Shown in pieces: positions 1-4,717 of a stretch of 5,187 nucleotides of DNA. Below the pieces are notes generated by a model. The model saw nothing but the letters and a program-made list of their open reading frames with translations. It made no database searches and was not told where the DNA came from. The DNA is taken from contig CANGQU010000072.1 of NCBI GenBank assembly GCA_947456345.1, forward strand, positions 1-5,187, written 5' to 3'. Made by a program: the position numbers and the translations under genes. The stretch's first letter is position 1. Every line of letters starts with the position of its first letter. This DNA is from Alphaproteobacteria bacterium (GTDB lineage: Bacteria > Pseudomonadota > Alphaproteobacteria > SHNJ01).

Positions 1-548
1 TCCTGTTGGATCTGGATTTGCCAGATGTAAATGGCCGCGAGGTTTTAAAAGAATTACGCGAATGGTCGCACGTGCCATTAATCATATTGACTGCGCGCAA
101 TGCCGATGCCGAGGTGATTAAGGCCCTTAATATGGGGGCCGATGATTATGTCATCAAACCCTTTAATCCCGGCATTCTACAGGCGCGCATCAATGCCAAT
201 CTGCGCAAGGGCGCCATTCAGGAAACCGGAGAACCCGAATTGGTCAATGGCCCGTTGCGTATGGACCTGGTGCGGCACGAAGTGTTTCTAGAAGGCAAGA
301 TCGTGCCATTCACACCCAAAGAATATAATTTGCTGCGTTATTTTATGAAGCATTGCGGCAAAATGCTAACGCACAAAGAGATATTGAATCAAGTATGGGG
401 CAGCGCGCATGTCGACGATTCGCAATACCTGCGCGTATTCATCGGCCAGATCCGCGAGAAAATCGAAATCAATCCCAGCATCCCGGTGATGATTACAACC
501 GAACCCGGTGTCGGCTACCGCATGGAACCCGCACCGCCTAAAAAATAA
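1..548 (+). CDS. kdpE: KdpE-like OmpR-family response regulator, 5' end cut off by the window
   Basis: Two-component response regulator; KdpE normally receives phosphate from the sensor kinase KdpD and activates the kdpFABC high-affinity potassium transporter. About 181 codons are visible, and roughly the first 45-50 residues (the acidic pocket) lie outside the window. The first in-frame codons read LLDLDLPDVNG; the Asp at bases 9-11 is the expected phosphorylation site. The receiver then shows the conserved Thr of LTARN and the Lys-Pro of VIKPF. A winged-helix output domain follows, with FTPKEYNLLRYF, LTHKEILNQVWG and the terminal wing TEPGVGYRM. The segment SQYLRVFIGQIREKIE is what points to KdpE rather than to a generic OmpR or PhoB member. 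The TTG at base 6 is internal, not a start. A kdpD gene would be expected upstream but is not visible, so the exact assignment is inferred from sequence resemblance. Confidence 0.85.
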   Translation, partial: LLDLDLPDVNGREVLKELREWSHVPLIILTARNADAEVIKALNMGADDYVIKPFNPGILQARINANLRKGAIQETGEPELVNGPLRMDLVRHEVFLEGKIVPFTPKEYNLLRYFMKHCGKMLTHKEILNQVWGSAHVDDSQYLRVFIGQIREKIEINPSIPVMITTEPGVGYRMEPAPPKK

Positions 549-550
549 AG

Positions 551-591
551 CGCCCCAAACAAGGCCGATTGTGTCGGCCTTGCCGGGGGCG
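551..591. terminator. Hairpin terminator shared by two convergent genes
   Basis: A perfect 9-bp stem (560-568 with 574-582, loop TTGTG) is extended by a second 6-bp stem, CGCCCC at 551-556 with GGGGCG at 586-591, across a 3 by 3 internal loop. It lies between the stop of the kdpE-like gene (548) and the stop of the minus-strand CsbD-like gene (611). Read on the minus strand, the stem is followed by CTTTATTTTT, a proper U-rich tail. Read on the plus strand, the tail is only ATTTGGTTA. It is therefore probably a strong terminator for the minus-strand gene and a weaker one for the kdpE side. Confidence 0.75.
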
Positions 592-610
592 ATTTGGTTA
601 GGCTTAGTCC

Positions 611-1024
611 TTAGGCCGCTTTTGACGAGTCACAGCCGCAAGATACTTTTAGTTCCCGCAATGTTTTGTTCGCGTCTTCGCGGGTAACACCGTGCTTAGT
701 TTTCAGTTTATCAAAAAACTGCGCGGGCTGAGTTTCATATAACTGGATGTCGTCATCGCTTAGTTTATTCCAGGTTTTTTTGATCTCGGCATCCAACATG
801 GATTTGCTATCTTTACTGTCCATGGGTTGCGCCTGCTTGTTTTCGGTTTTATTGGCGTTTGCGCCATAGCCTTCGCTCGCTTTGGTTTGCGATTGTTTAT
901 CGGGGTTGTTAGCGCCTACTTTTGTTGGCGCTTGCTTGTTGTCGTCGCTTTTGGCGTCGGGGGTATAACCTGGGCTATTTGGCTTCACGCTGGTCGTGTA
1001 TTTGCCGTATTCGTTATTGGCCAT
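611..1024 (-). CDS. CsbD-domain protein with a long disordered N-terminal tail
   Basis: Predicted 137-residue cytoplasmic protein. The start at 1024 is chosen because AGGAGA lies 6 bases upstream of its ATG; a longer reading from 1108 would add 28 residues with no SD. Residues 1-75 are hydrophilic, rich in Lys, Asn, Gln, Ser and Gly, and look intrinsically disordered. Residues 77-126 resemble the CsbD-like stress-protein domain: Trp85, then KLSDDDI (88-93, the counterpart of the KLTDDDL motif), and a closing helix HGVTREDANKTLREL, matching the YGI..EEA pattern of the family. CsbD-like proteins are abundant and often induced in the general stress response, but their molecular role is unknown. 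The C-terminus carries Cys-Gly-Cys (129-131), which I do not recall as a family trait. The domain call is by eye. The gene ends at the shared terminator. Confidence 0.72.
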   Translation of the reverse strand: MANNEYGKYTTSVKPNSPGYTPDAKSDDNKQAPTKVGANNPDKQSQTKASEGYGANANKTENKQAQPMDSKDSKSMLDAEIKKTWNKLSDDDIQLYETQPAQFFDKLKTKHGVTREDANKTLRELKVSCGCDSSKAA

Positions 1025-1030
1025 TGGTAA

Positions 1031-1036
1031 TCTCCT
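1031..1036 (-). promoter_or_regulatory. Ribosome binding site that fixes the CsbD-like start
   Basis: On the minus strand this reads AGGAGA, 6 bases before the ATG at 1024. No comparable site precedes the upstream in-frame ATG at 1108, so the shorter protein is preferred. Confidence 0.8.
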
Positions 1037-1049
1037 AAGGTTGATGTGC

Positions 1050-1094
1050 GCCGTGCAAGACGGCCTGGAACGCTTATGCCGAACGGGACATAAG
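1050..1094. repeat. Two short inverted repeats in the divergent intergenic region
   Basis: GCCGT (1050-1054) pairs with ACGGC (1060-1064) around the loop GCAAG. CTTATG (1073-1078) pairs with CATAAG (1089-1094) across 10 bases. Both would lie in the leader of the CsbD-like mRNA if its promoter is further upstream. CTTATGCC also recurs as a direct copy at 1171-1178. These could be leader hairpins or an operator; short arms like these also arise by chance. Confidence 0.3.
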
Positions 1095-1129
1095 GTTACG
1101 ATGCCCATTTTCCGCCTAGTAGTAAGGAA

Positions 1130-1142
1130 CGGATAATATCCG
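1130..1142. promoter_or_regulatory. 13-base perfect palindrome, candidate operator or promoter core
   Basis: CGGATA-A-TATCCG is a perfect dyad in the middle of the 255-base divergent region between the CsbD-like gene and the PRC-barrel gene. It contains TATTAT on the minus strand, one mismatch from a -10 box, but no acceptable -35 lies 16-18 bases away. A regulator-binding site is possible; the evidence is symmetry and location only. I found nothing else assignable in 1143-1265. Confidence 0.3.
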
Positions 1143-1279
1143 CGGGCAAAAGGCCGGGCTTGATGCTCCCCTTATGCCTGATGGAGAAAAGCATATCGCA
1201 TTTTTATCTCTAACTCGGCATATGCGTTAGATGCCGCCAGAATTGACGTGCACAACCAGCATTACCAAAGGAAATCAAA

Positions 1280-2068
1280 ATGAAAAAATTACCCATCCTT
1301 ACCGCTGCGTCTTTGCTAACTATTCTTGCACCTAATCCGGTATTCGCAGCCGATATCTCATCGCCACCCATTTCCGGCCATACCAGCCCCTACCGCGCAT
1401 CAAACACGGAAAATGCGTACACGGAATCGCGCGATCAGGACGTCAAAGCCTGTTATTTCGGCAAAAGCGATAGCAGCCAGTTTGAACCCATTTTGATTCG
1501 CCGCGATCGGACAGCAACCGGTATCATCGGCGAGAGCATCGTCAATTCCAACGGCGTTAAAATCGCCACCATCAAGGACATTATTACCGACCGTTACGGC
1601 AAGGCGATTTTGATCATTGCCGCTGATCACGGGTTTTTGGGCATTGGCAGCAAACTGGCCGCGTTTGATTATGGCCGGGTTCTTAGGGAAAATGCCCAAG
1701 GCGAAGTAGTGATGACCCTATCGCAGGAGATGGTGGATAGCGCCGCCGATTTTTCATACGACCCCAATGATTGGGCCAAGGCCAAAATTATTCCCACCGA
1801 TGGCCTCAGTGTCAATCAATTGCTAAAAGGCAGCGTGTTTAATAGCAACGGCAAAAAAGTCGCCGATGTCGACAATGTCTATTTCCGTAATTCCGAATCG
1901 ACGCAGATTATCATGGGGTTTAATCGTAAGATGGGCATGGGCGGCGATCTGGCGGCAATAAATTTTAATGAATTGCAAATGCTGCGCAAAAACAGATCGA
2001 TCGATTTCAAATTGAACCCCGAGCAGTCCACGCGTTTCGAGAATTTTCGGGACCCTGCAATCAACTAG
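1280..2068 (+). CDS. Secreted protein with two PRC-barrel-like repeats
   Basis: Predicted 262-residue exported protein. Residues 1-23 form a Sec signal peptide: Lys2-Lys3, a hydrophobic core, and a VFA cleavage site before Ala24. Two similar modules follow the linker. The first, about 80-135, runs from GIIGESIVNSNGVKIATIKD to GIGSKLAAFDYGRV. The second, about 180-233, runs from LLKGSVFNSNGKKVADVDNV to GGDLAAINFNEL. Each has the PRC-barrel pattern of a G.x.V.n.nG..va.v.d strand pair, a hydrophobic strand, a Gly-rich turn and a final strand. PRC-barrel domains are small beta-barrels; the exported alphaproteobacterial versions have no settled function. The single Cys of the mature chain is in the linker (Cys58). 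AAAGGAAA at 1267-1274 is the SD. It is the first of three plus-strand envelope genes, with a 66-base gap to the next. Confidence 0.78.
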   Translation: MKKLPILTAASLLTILAPNPVFAADISSPPISGHTSPYRASNTENAYTESRDQDVKACYFGKSDSSQFEPILIRRDRTATGIIGESIVNSNGVKIATIKDIITDRYGKAILIIAADHGFLGIGSKLAAFDYGRVLRENAQGEVVMTLSQEMVDSAADFSYDPNDWAKAKIIPTDGLSVNQLLKGSVFNSNGKKVADVDNVYFRNSESTQIIMGFNRKMGMGGDLAAINFNELQMLRKNRSIDFKLNPEQSTRFENFRDPAIN

Positions 2069-2123
2069 ACCTCTGCTTGGGCCGTTAGGGTCATGCTTTA
2101 ACCTAATCACAATAACTCTGGAT

Positions 2124-2128
2124 GGAGA
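2124..2128 (+). promoter_or_regulatory. Ribosome binding site of the DUF1328 gene
   Basis: GGAGA, 6 bases before the ATG at 2135. It supports translation of a 58-codon gene that a length cutoff would miss. Confidence 0.75.
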
Positions 2129-2134
2129 ATCGTC

Positions 2135-2311
2135 ATGCTAAATTGGGCCATTACTTTTTTAATAATCGCTTTGGTTGCCGCTTTATTGGGATTTGGCGGC
2201 GTTGCCGCCATTTCGGTTGAAATGGCGCGGATTTTATTCGGTGTCTTTATCGTTTTGTTTCTTATCGCCGCAGTCGCGCATGCTGCCCGCGGCAAATCAC
2301 TCCCGGTTTAA
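2135..2311 (+). CDS. DUF1328 small inner-membrane protein
   Basis: Predicted 58-residue membrane protein, close to the usual 50-60 residues of the DUF1328 (YtjA) family. The family pattern is clear: a first hydrophobic helix, [19 protein letters not shown] (2-20), a GG-V-A turn (21-24), then a second helix, [20 protein letters not shown] (31-50), and a short basic tail. The molecular function of the family is unknown; members often sit beside stress-related genes such as CsbD-like and entericidin genes, as here. It has its own SD and lies 23 bases upstream of the entericidin-like gene. With that gene and probably the PRC-barrel gene it forms a transcription unit that ends at 2524. Confidence 0.88.
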   Translation: MLNWAITFLIIALVAALLGFGGVAAISVEMARILFGVFIVLFLIAAVAHAARGKSLPV

Positions 2312-2320
2312 CCCCACTTG

Positions 2321-2327
2321 AAAGGAG
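2321..2327 (+). promoter_or_regulatory. Ribosome binding site of the entericidin-like gene
   Basis: AAAGGAG, 7 bases before the ATG at 2335. This is the strongest SD in the window and suggests high translation of the lipoprotein. Confidence 0.8.
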
Positions 2328-2334
2328 TGTATCT

Positions 2335-2469
2335 ATGAGACGGATTATCATTACCCTTGCTTTGTTAGCAGTACCCTTGCTGGCTGCTTGCAATACCATG
2401 GAAGGTATGGGCCAAGACATTCAAAAGGGTGGCAAAAGCATCGAAAAAAGCGCCGACGAAAACAAATAG
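2335..2469 (+). CDS. Entericidin A/B-family small lipoprotein
   Basis: Predicted 44-residue lipoprotein. Two Arg residues, a hydrophobic stretch (IIITLALLAVPL) and the lipobox LAAC make Cys19 the lipidated residue. The mature chain is only 26 residues: CNTMEGMGQDIQKGGKSIEK and then SADENK. The NT-GMG-DI--GG--IE--A pattern is characteristic of entericidins. In E. coli the EcnA/EcnB pair acts as an antidote/toxin module at the membrane and EcnB is stationary-phase induced. Single copies like this are common in Alphaproteobacteria and are not shown to act as toxins. Asn at +2 does not match the Asp inner-membrane retention signal, so outer-membrane sorting is plausible. It is the last gene before a strong terminator. 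Family assignment is confident; function is inferred. Confidence 0.88.
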   Translation: MRRIIITLALLAVPLLAACNTMEGMGQDIQKGGKSIEKSADENK

Positions 2470-2494
2470 GCGCAATTATTAACGAATTCAGCAT

Positions 2495-2524
2495 GCCCCG
2501 CCGCCATTATGGCGCGGGGCTTTT
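2495..2524 (+). terminator. Intrinsic terminator after the entericidin-like gene
   Basis: GCCCCGC (2495-2501) pairs with GCGGGGC (2514-2520). After one bulged C, GCCA (2503-2506) pairs with TGGC (2510-2513) around the loop TTA. TTTT follows directly at 2521, then CATTTCTT. A GC-rich 11-bp stem plus a U tract makes a standard rho-independent terminator, 25 bases after the stop codon. Confidence 0.88.
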
Positions 2525-2557
2525 CATTTCTTGCTACCGGGCGGCGACAAATTCGGA

Positions 2558-2563
2558 TATAAA
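2558..2563 (+). promoter_or_regulatory. Possible -10 box of the tRNA-Pro gene
   Basis: TATAAA lies 15 bases before the first base of the tRNA, a suitable distance for a short leader. No good -35 stands at 16-18 bases; TTGCTA at 2531 is 21 bases away. A promoter is expected here because a terminator closes the preceding unit. Confidence 0.35.
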
Positions 2564-2578
2564 CATCTGCTATGGTTT

Positions 2579-2655
2579 CGGGGAGTAGCGCAGCCCGGTA
2601 GCGCATCTGCTTTGGGAGCAGAGGGTCGCAGGTTCAAATCCTGTCTCCCCGACCA
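2579..2655 (+). tRNA. tRNA-Pro, anticodon TGG
   Basis: A complete 77-base cloverleaf. Acceptor CGGGGAG (2579-2585) pairs with CTCCCCG (2645-2651). The D stem is GCGC/GCGC with a GG-containing loop. The anticodon stem TCTGC/GCAGA encloses the loop TTTGGGA, with anticodon TGG at 2613-2615. The T arm is GCAGG-TTCAAAT-CCTGT. Discriminator A is followed by an encoded CCA (2653-2655). It reads proline CCA codons and, with wobble, probably other CCN codons. Confidence 0.97.
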
Positions 2656-2662
2656 TCCGCCT

Positions 2663-2685
2663 TTGCAGCGCTTAGGCGCGCGCAA
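2663..2685 (+). other. Imperfect GC-rich hairpin just downstream of tRNA-Pro
   Basis: TTGC-A-GCGC, the loop TTAG, then GCGC-GC-GCAA. The two 4-bp stems are separated by an asymmetric internal loop. It starts 8 bases after the tRNA CCA end. No T run follows, so it is more likely a 3'-processing or weak attenuation structure than an intrinsic terminator, and transcription may continue into the exoD-like gene. The rest of 2656-2763 shows nothing clear. Confidence 0.3.
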
Positions 2686-2763
2686 TCGGGACTGGGCGAT
2701 AGAAATGGCTTAAAGTAAGGCTTTCCCCAAATTGCCGACGCTAACTCTGCACAGGCTAACGAT

Positions 2764-3336
2764 ATGCTTTCTCAACATTTATTGGCGCTAAGCGATTACG
2801 TCCGCACCAATGATCAAATAACGTTGCGGCAATTACTAGAAACGGCAGGATCTGATTCGGTATTGTTACTACTGATTATTTTATCACTATTGAATATCGC
2901 TCTTTCCCCCTTGCCGATGAACTCCTTTGTGATTGGCATTCCATTGTTGGCGATTTCCGCACTGTATACTATGAACGCGGATATCACGGCCTACCGCTGG
3001 CGTTATTTGGATAAAAGAATCAGTTGCCATGCCTGGCGGCCATATCTGAATCGGTTGCAGCATTATGGCGAATGTGCCGAGCGTTGGCTAAAACCTCGCT
3101 GGCCGCTCTTGGCCAAATGGGAGAATCGACTATTTACCGGTTTACAATTGATGATTTTATCGTTGATCATTTTCCTGCCGATACCGTTCATGAACGTTCC
3201 CGGCTCGATTGGTATGATTGCTCTTGCACTAGGGGCATTACAAAGGGACGGATTGTTTATTTCCCTAGGATATGCATTGTTTGTATTGCATCTAACCGGG
3301 CTGTTTTTTATAACTCAGCTATTGAATTATGTTTAA
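2764..3336 (+). CDS. ExoD-family integral membrane protein
   Basis: Predicted 190-residue polytopic inner-membrane protein of the ExoD family (exopolysaccharide synthesis ExoD). The family is named for a Sinorhizobium meliloti gene affecting exopolysaccharide, alkali tolerance and nodule invasion; its biochemical role is unsettled. A short cytoplasmic helix (1-30) leads to hydrophobic segments at about 32-50 and 54-70. The central hydrophilic stretch (about 75-120) holds the family's basic/aromatic Trp-Arg pattern, with WLKPRWP at 108-114. Further segments span about 123-143, 146-158 and 163-187. The FLPIPFMNVPGSIG motif (137-150) and the QRDG at 160-163 are the strongest ExoD hallmarks. The SD is weak (AGG 8 bases before the ATG). 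It probably depends partly on read-through from tRNA-Pro or on an unrecognised promoter. Confidence 0.87.
   Translation: MLSQHLLALSDYVRTNDQITLRQLLETAGSDSVLLLLIILSLLNIALSPLPMNSFVIGIPLLAISALYTMNADITAYRWRYLDKRISCHAWRPYLNRLQHYGECAERWLKPRWPLLAKWENRLFTGLQLMILSLIIFLPIPFMNVPGSIGMIALALGALQRDGLFISLGYALFVLHLTGLFFITQLLNYV
3286..3314 (+). promoter_or_regulatory. Sigma70-type promoter for the NDUFS4-like gene, inside the end of exoD
   Basis: TTGCAT (3286-3291), a 17-base spacer, then TATAAC (3309-3314). Four of six and five of six consensus bases match, at ideal spacing. Transcription would begin near 3321, giving a leader of about 47 bases before the ATG at 3368. The respiratory gene could thus be expressed independently of exoD. 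The region is AT-rich partly because it codes for a membrane helix, so some risk of a chance match remains. Confidence 0.6.
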
Positions 3337-3367
3337 ACGATCTTAGTGCCACTCAAGCGGAGAAATC

Positions 3368-3661
3368 ATGCTGCGCATCTTCAAGCCCGCCAAGACCGCC
3401 ATGCAATCCGGCATTCGCAAAACTAAAAAATGGTCAATTGAATTCCCATTGATGGACCGCGCTGATCCCAATCGATTGATGGGTTGGGCCGCATCCGGCG
3501 ATACGTTGAAACAAACCCGCCTGGAATTCGACAGCCAGGAAGCGGCCATCGCCTATGCACAAAAAATTGGCCAGGATTATGTGGTGGTAGAACCTGAAAC
3601 CAGCGAGACCAAAGCCAAATCCTATGCCGATAATTTCCGGTTCAATAAAATCACCGGGTAG
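3368..3661 (+). CDS. NDUFS4-type accessory subunit of respiratory complex I (ETC complex I subunit)
   Basis: Predicted 97-residue soluble protein homologous to mitochondrial NDUFS4 (18 kDa, AQDQ), an accessory subunit that stabilises the NADH-oxidising arm of NADH:ubiquinone oxidoreductase. Visible hallmarks are IFKPAKTAMQSG (4-15), TKKWSIEF (19-26), LMGWAASGDTLKQTRLEF (37-54), the helix SQEAAIAYAQKIG (56-68), and the C-terminal SYADNFRF (85-92). The length is normal for the bacterial form, which lacks a targeting peptide. GGAG at 3359-3362, 5 bases before the ATG, is the SD. No other nuo gene is nearby: the subunit is encoded alone, 31 bases after exoD and 5 bases before the 3' end of a convergent tRNA-Arg. 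Its presence is the main reason for placing the organism in Alphaproteobacteria. Confidence 0.93.
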   Translation: MLRIFKPAKTAMQSGIRKTKKWSIEFPLMDRADPNRLMGWAASGDTLKQTRLEFDSQEAAIAYAQKIGQDYVVVEPETSETKAKSYADNFRFNKITG

Positions 3662-3666
3662 TTAAT

Positions 3667-3743
3667 TGGCGATCCCGAGAGGATTCGAACCTCCGACCTC
3701 ATGCTTAGAAGGCACGTGCTCTATCCAGCTGAGCTACGGGATC
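3667..3743 (-). tRNA. tRNA-Arg, anticodon TCT
   Basis: A complete 77-base cloverleaf on the minus strand. Acceptor GATCCCG pairs perfectly with CGGGATC. The D arm is GCTC-AGCTGGATA-GAGC. The anticodon stem CGTGC/GCATG encloses the loop CTTCTAA, with anticodon TCT at plus positions 3707-3709. The T arm is GGAGG-TTCGAAT-CCTCT. Discriminator G is followed by an encoded CCA (plus 3667-3669). It reads arginine AGA and AGG codons. No intrinsic terminator follows, so transcripts may extend antisense into the NDUFS4-like gene. Confidence 0.97.
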
Positions 3744-3765
3744 GCATCGGTAATAATTGGCTGGT

Positions 3766-3794
3766 ATTATATTTGTTTTGTCACAGGCTGAATA
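3766..3794 (-). promoter_or_regulatory. Promoter of tRNA-Arg
   Basis: On the minus strand a perfect TATAAT (plus 3766-3771) stands 22 bases before the tRNA, so transcription would start about 15 bases upstream of the mature 5' end. At 17 bases from it the -35 is a weak TATTCA (3789-3794); TTCAGC at 15 bases is an alternative. The preceding DUF192 gene shows no terminator before this point, so read-through may also contribute. Confidence 0.6.
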
Positions 3795-3819
3795 GGTTTA
3801 ATGCAGCACGGGCGGAAAT

Positions 3820-4254
3820 TTACCATTCCACCCTATCGCCAGCGCGGATGCCCAATTTTTTTGTAATGCCGCCTTTTAATTCCAGTGCTGCAATCACACT
3901 GCCGCCCGATGGCAACAAAGTTCGGTCCAAGGGCTGGCCCGTCACAATCCGCACAATCCGCCGGTCGGGGCCAATAAACACAATGTCCAACGGGATCAAG
4001 GTGTTTTCCATCCACATCGTCATTGGCTGCGGTGGGCTGATCGGAAACAGCATCCCATAATCATCGTCCATTTTGGTTCGACCCATCAACCCCTTGGCCT
4101 GTTGCTGGGGGGTCAAGGCGGGCTCGATCATAAAATTATGTTCGCCCGACGAGGTATGAATGCGCAAAGGCAGCAAAATGGGTTTTTCAGCCGCCTGAGC
4201 GGGCAACAGCAAGATGCCCATAACCAGGCTCAAGGCACAAAGAAAACGGAGCAT
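3820..4254 (-). CDS. Exported DUF192 domain protein
   Basis: Predicted 144-residue protein with a Sec signal peptide (1-21; hydrophobic core LCALSLVMGILLLP, cleavage after AQA), so the mature chain is periplasmic or surface-facing. Residues 38-144 match DUF192: IEPALTPQQQAKGLMGRTKM (43-62), then DYGMLFPI (65-72), the signature MTMWMENTLIPLDIVFI (78-94), PDRRIV (96-101), VIAALELKGG (120-129) and the ending GIRAGDRVEW. The family is a compact beta-rich fold of unknown biochemical role. Its start lies 26 bases after the stop of the secreted 107-residue gene, so the two are probably co-transcribed. A GGGGG run 4 bases before the ATG is a poor SD, so translation may be coupled to the upstream gene. 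No terminator is visible downstream. Confidence 0.88.
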   Translation of the reverse strand: MLRFLCALSLVMGILLLPAQAAEKPILLPLRIHTSSGEHNFMIEPALTPQQQAKGLMGRTKMDDDYGMLFPISPPQPMTMWMENTLIPLDIVFIGPDRRIVRIVTGQPLDRTLLPSGGSVIAALELKGGITKKLGIRAGDRVEW

Positions 4255-4280
4255 TCGGCCCCCGAATTGAAAGTAGAGGA

Positions 4281-4604
4281 TTAACGGTTGAAATAAAGGC
4301 CGCTGTCGATGGCGGATGAGGTGACGCCCGTAAAGCCCCGGGAAGAGGCACGGCCGGAGCGTAAGAAATCACTGACATTGTCGTTGTTGCTAACAATCGA
4401 ATACTGGGTGAAGGTGGTGATGCCGCTTTCGGTGGTATAGGTCCAAACCGGTGTGCCGCCTTTTTGCGGCAATTGCGGCTGGGCCGAGGCGATGCGCGCC
4501 TTTTCCGTGTTGGCCGGCATACCGTTATGGTAAATGCGGGTAAACTCCCCTGCTTGGGCGGGGAGAGCGGCAAAAATCAATAAAAGGGCAAAAATAAATC
4601 GCAT
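4281..4604 (-). CDS. Small exported protein of unknown function
   Basis: Predicted 107-residue protein that I do not recognise. Residues 1-18 form a convincing signal peptide: Arg2, core FIFALLLIFAAL, cleavage site AQA before Gly19. The mature part is about 89 residues, has no cysteine, and is rich in Thr, Ser, Asn and Gly. It contains TPVWTYTTESGITTFTQYSI (51-70), which looks like beta strands, and ends in LYFNR. There is no further membrane segment and no lipobox. It is the first gene of a two-gene unit with the DUF192 protein, which suggests a shared periplasmic job but does not reveal it. No SD precedes the ATG; the promoter -10 box is 5 bases away, so the mRNA is probably leaderless. The signal peptide would be lost from the next Met (29), so this start is firm. 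Confidence 0.75.
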   Translation of the reverse strand: MRFIFALLLIFAALPAQAGEFTRIYHNGMPANTEKARIASAQPQLPQKGGTPVWTYTTESGITTFTQYSIVSNNDNVSDFLRSGRASSRGFTGVTSSAIDSGLYFNR

Positions 4605-4609
4605 GGCAT

Positions 4610-4638
4610 GTTATAGCAAATTTTGTCGTCTTATTCAA
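4610..4638 (-). promoter_or_regulatory. Sigma70-type promoter predicting a leaderless mRNA (minus strand)
   Basis: Minus strand: TTGAAT (plus 4633-4638), a 17-base spacer, TATAAC (plus 4610-4615), then only ATGCC before the ATG at 4604. Four of six and five of six consensus positions match, at ideal spacing. Transcription should start at or within one or two bases of the start codon. The absence of any SD agrees with that. Confidence 0.7.
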
Positions 4639-4702
4639 TACACCTTCTAGGCGTCAGTCACAATAATTTCACATTTTTTCCGCTGATTTATGCGTTAATC
4701 TT

Positions 4703-4711
4703 TGTTACTAT
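4703..4711 (+). promoter_or_regulatory. Extended -10 promoter element predicting a leaderless mRNA (plus strand)
   Basis: TGT-TACTAT: the TGN extension followed by a hexamer with four of six consensus bases. Six bases (4712-4717) separate it from the ATG at 4718, which puts the expected start of transcription on the A of the start codon. The -35 at 17 bases is weak (CTGATT, 4683-4688), as is common for extended -10 promoters. No SD is visible. Confidence 0.5.
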
Positions 4712-4717
4712 TCAGCC

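Noticed and set aside
1025..1108. 28-residue N-terminal extension of the CsbD-like protein
   Set aside because: The extension spans the SD, and short inverted repeats, and has no SD of its own. The ATG at 1024 has AGGAGA at 6 bases.
1067..1130. GGAAC at 1067 and 1126 as -35 elements of EcfG-type stress promoters
   Set aside because: Neither has GTT 16-17 bases downstream. The GTT after the first copy is 23 bases away, and the second has none nearby.
2084..2106. TTAGG and CCTAA around 2085-2106 as a terminator after the PRC-barrel gene
   Set aside because: Only a 5-bp AT-rich stem with a 12-base loop and no T run. Too weak to call.
2531..2713. Plus-strand open frame of 60 codons containing [20 protein letters not shown]
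   Set aside because: This is the tRNA-Pro gene read as protein, a well-known kind of false annotation. The cloverleaf explains the conservation.
3024..3452. Plus-strand 142-codon frame across exoD and the NDUFS4-like gene
   Set aside because: It overlaps two genes with clear family motifs in other frames and has no SD or recognisable motif.
3637..3657. CCGGT and ACCGG at the end of the NDUFS4-like gene as a tRNA-Arg terminator
   Set aside because: A 5-bp stem with an 11-base loop inside coding sequence and no U tract on the minus strand.
2579..3743. The two tRNA genes as borders of an integrated element
   Set aside because: The genes between them (exoD-like and NDUFS4-like) are ordinary chromosomal genes. 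No integrase and no repeat of a tRNA 3' end was seen.
4187..4573. Minus-strand 128-codon frame rich in Pro, Ser and Arg
   Set aside because: It overlaps the exported-protein and DUF192 genes out of frame. Those have signal peptides and, for DUF192, family motifs; this frame has a composition typical of a shadow.
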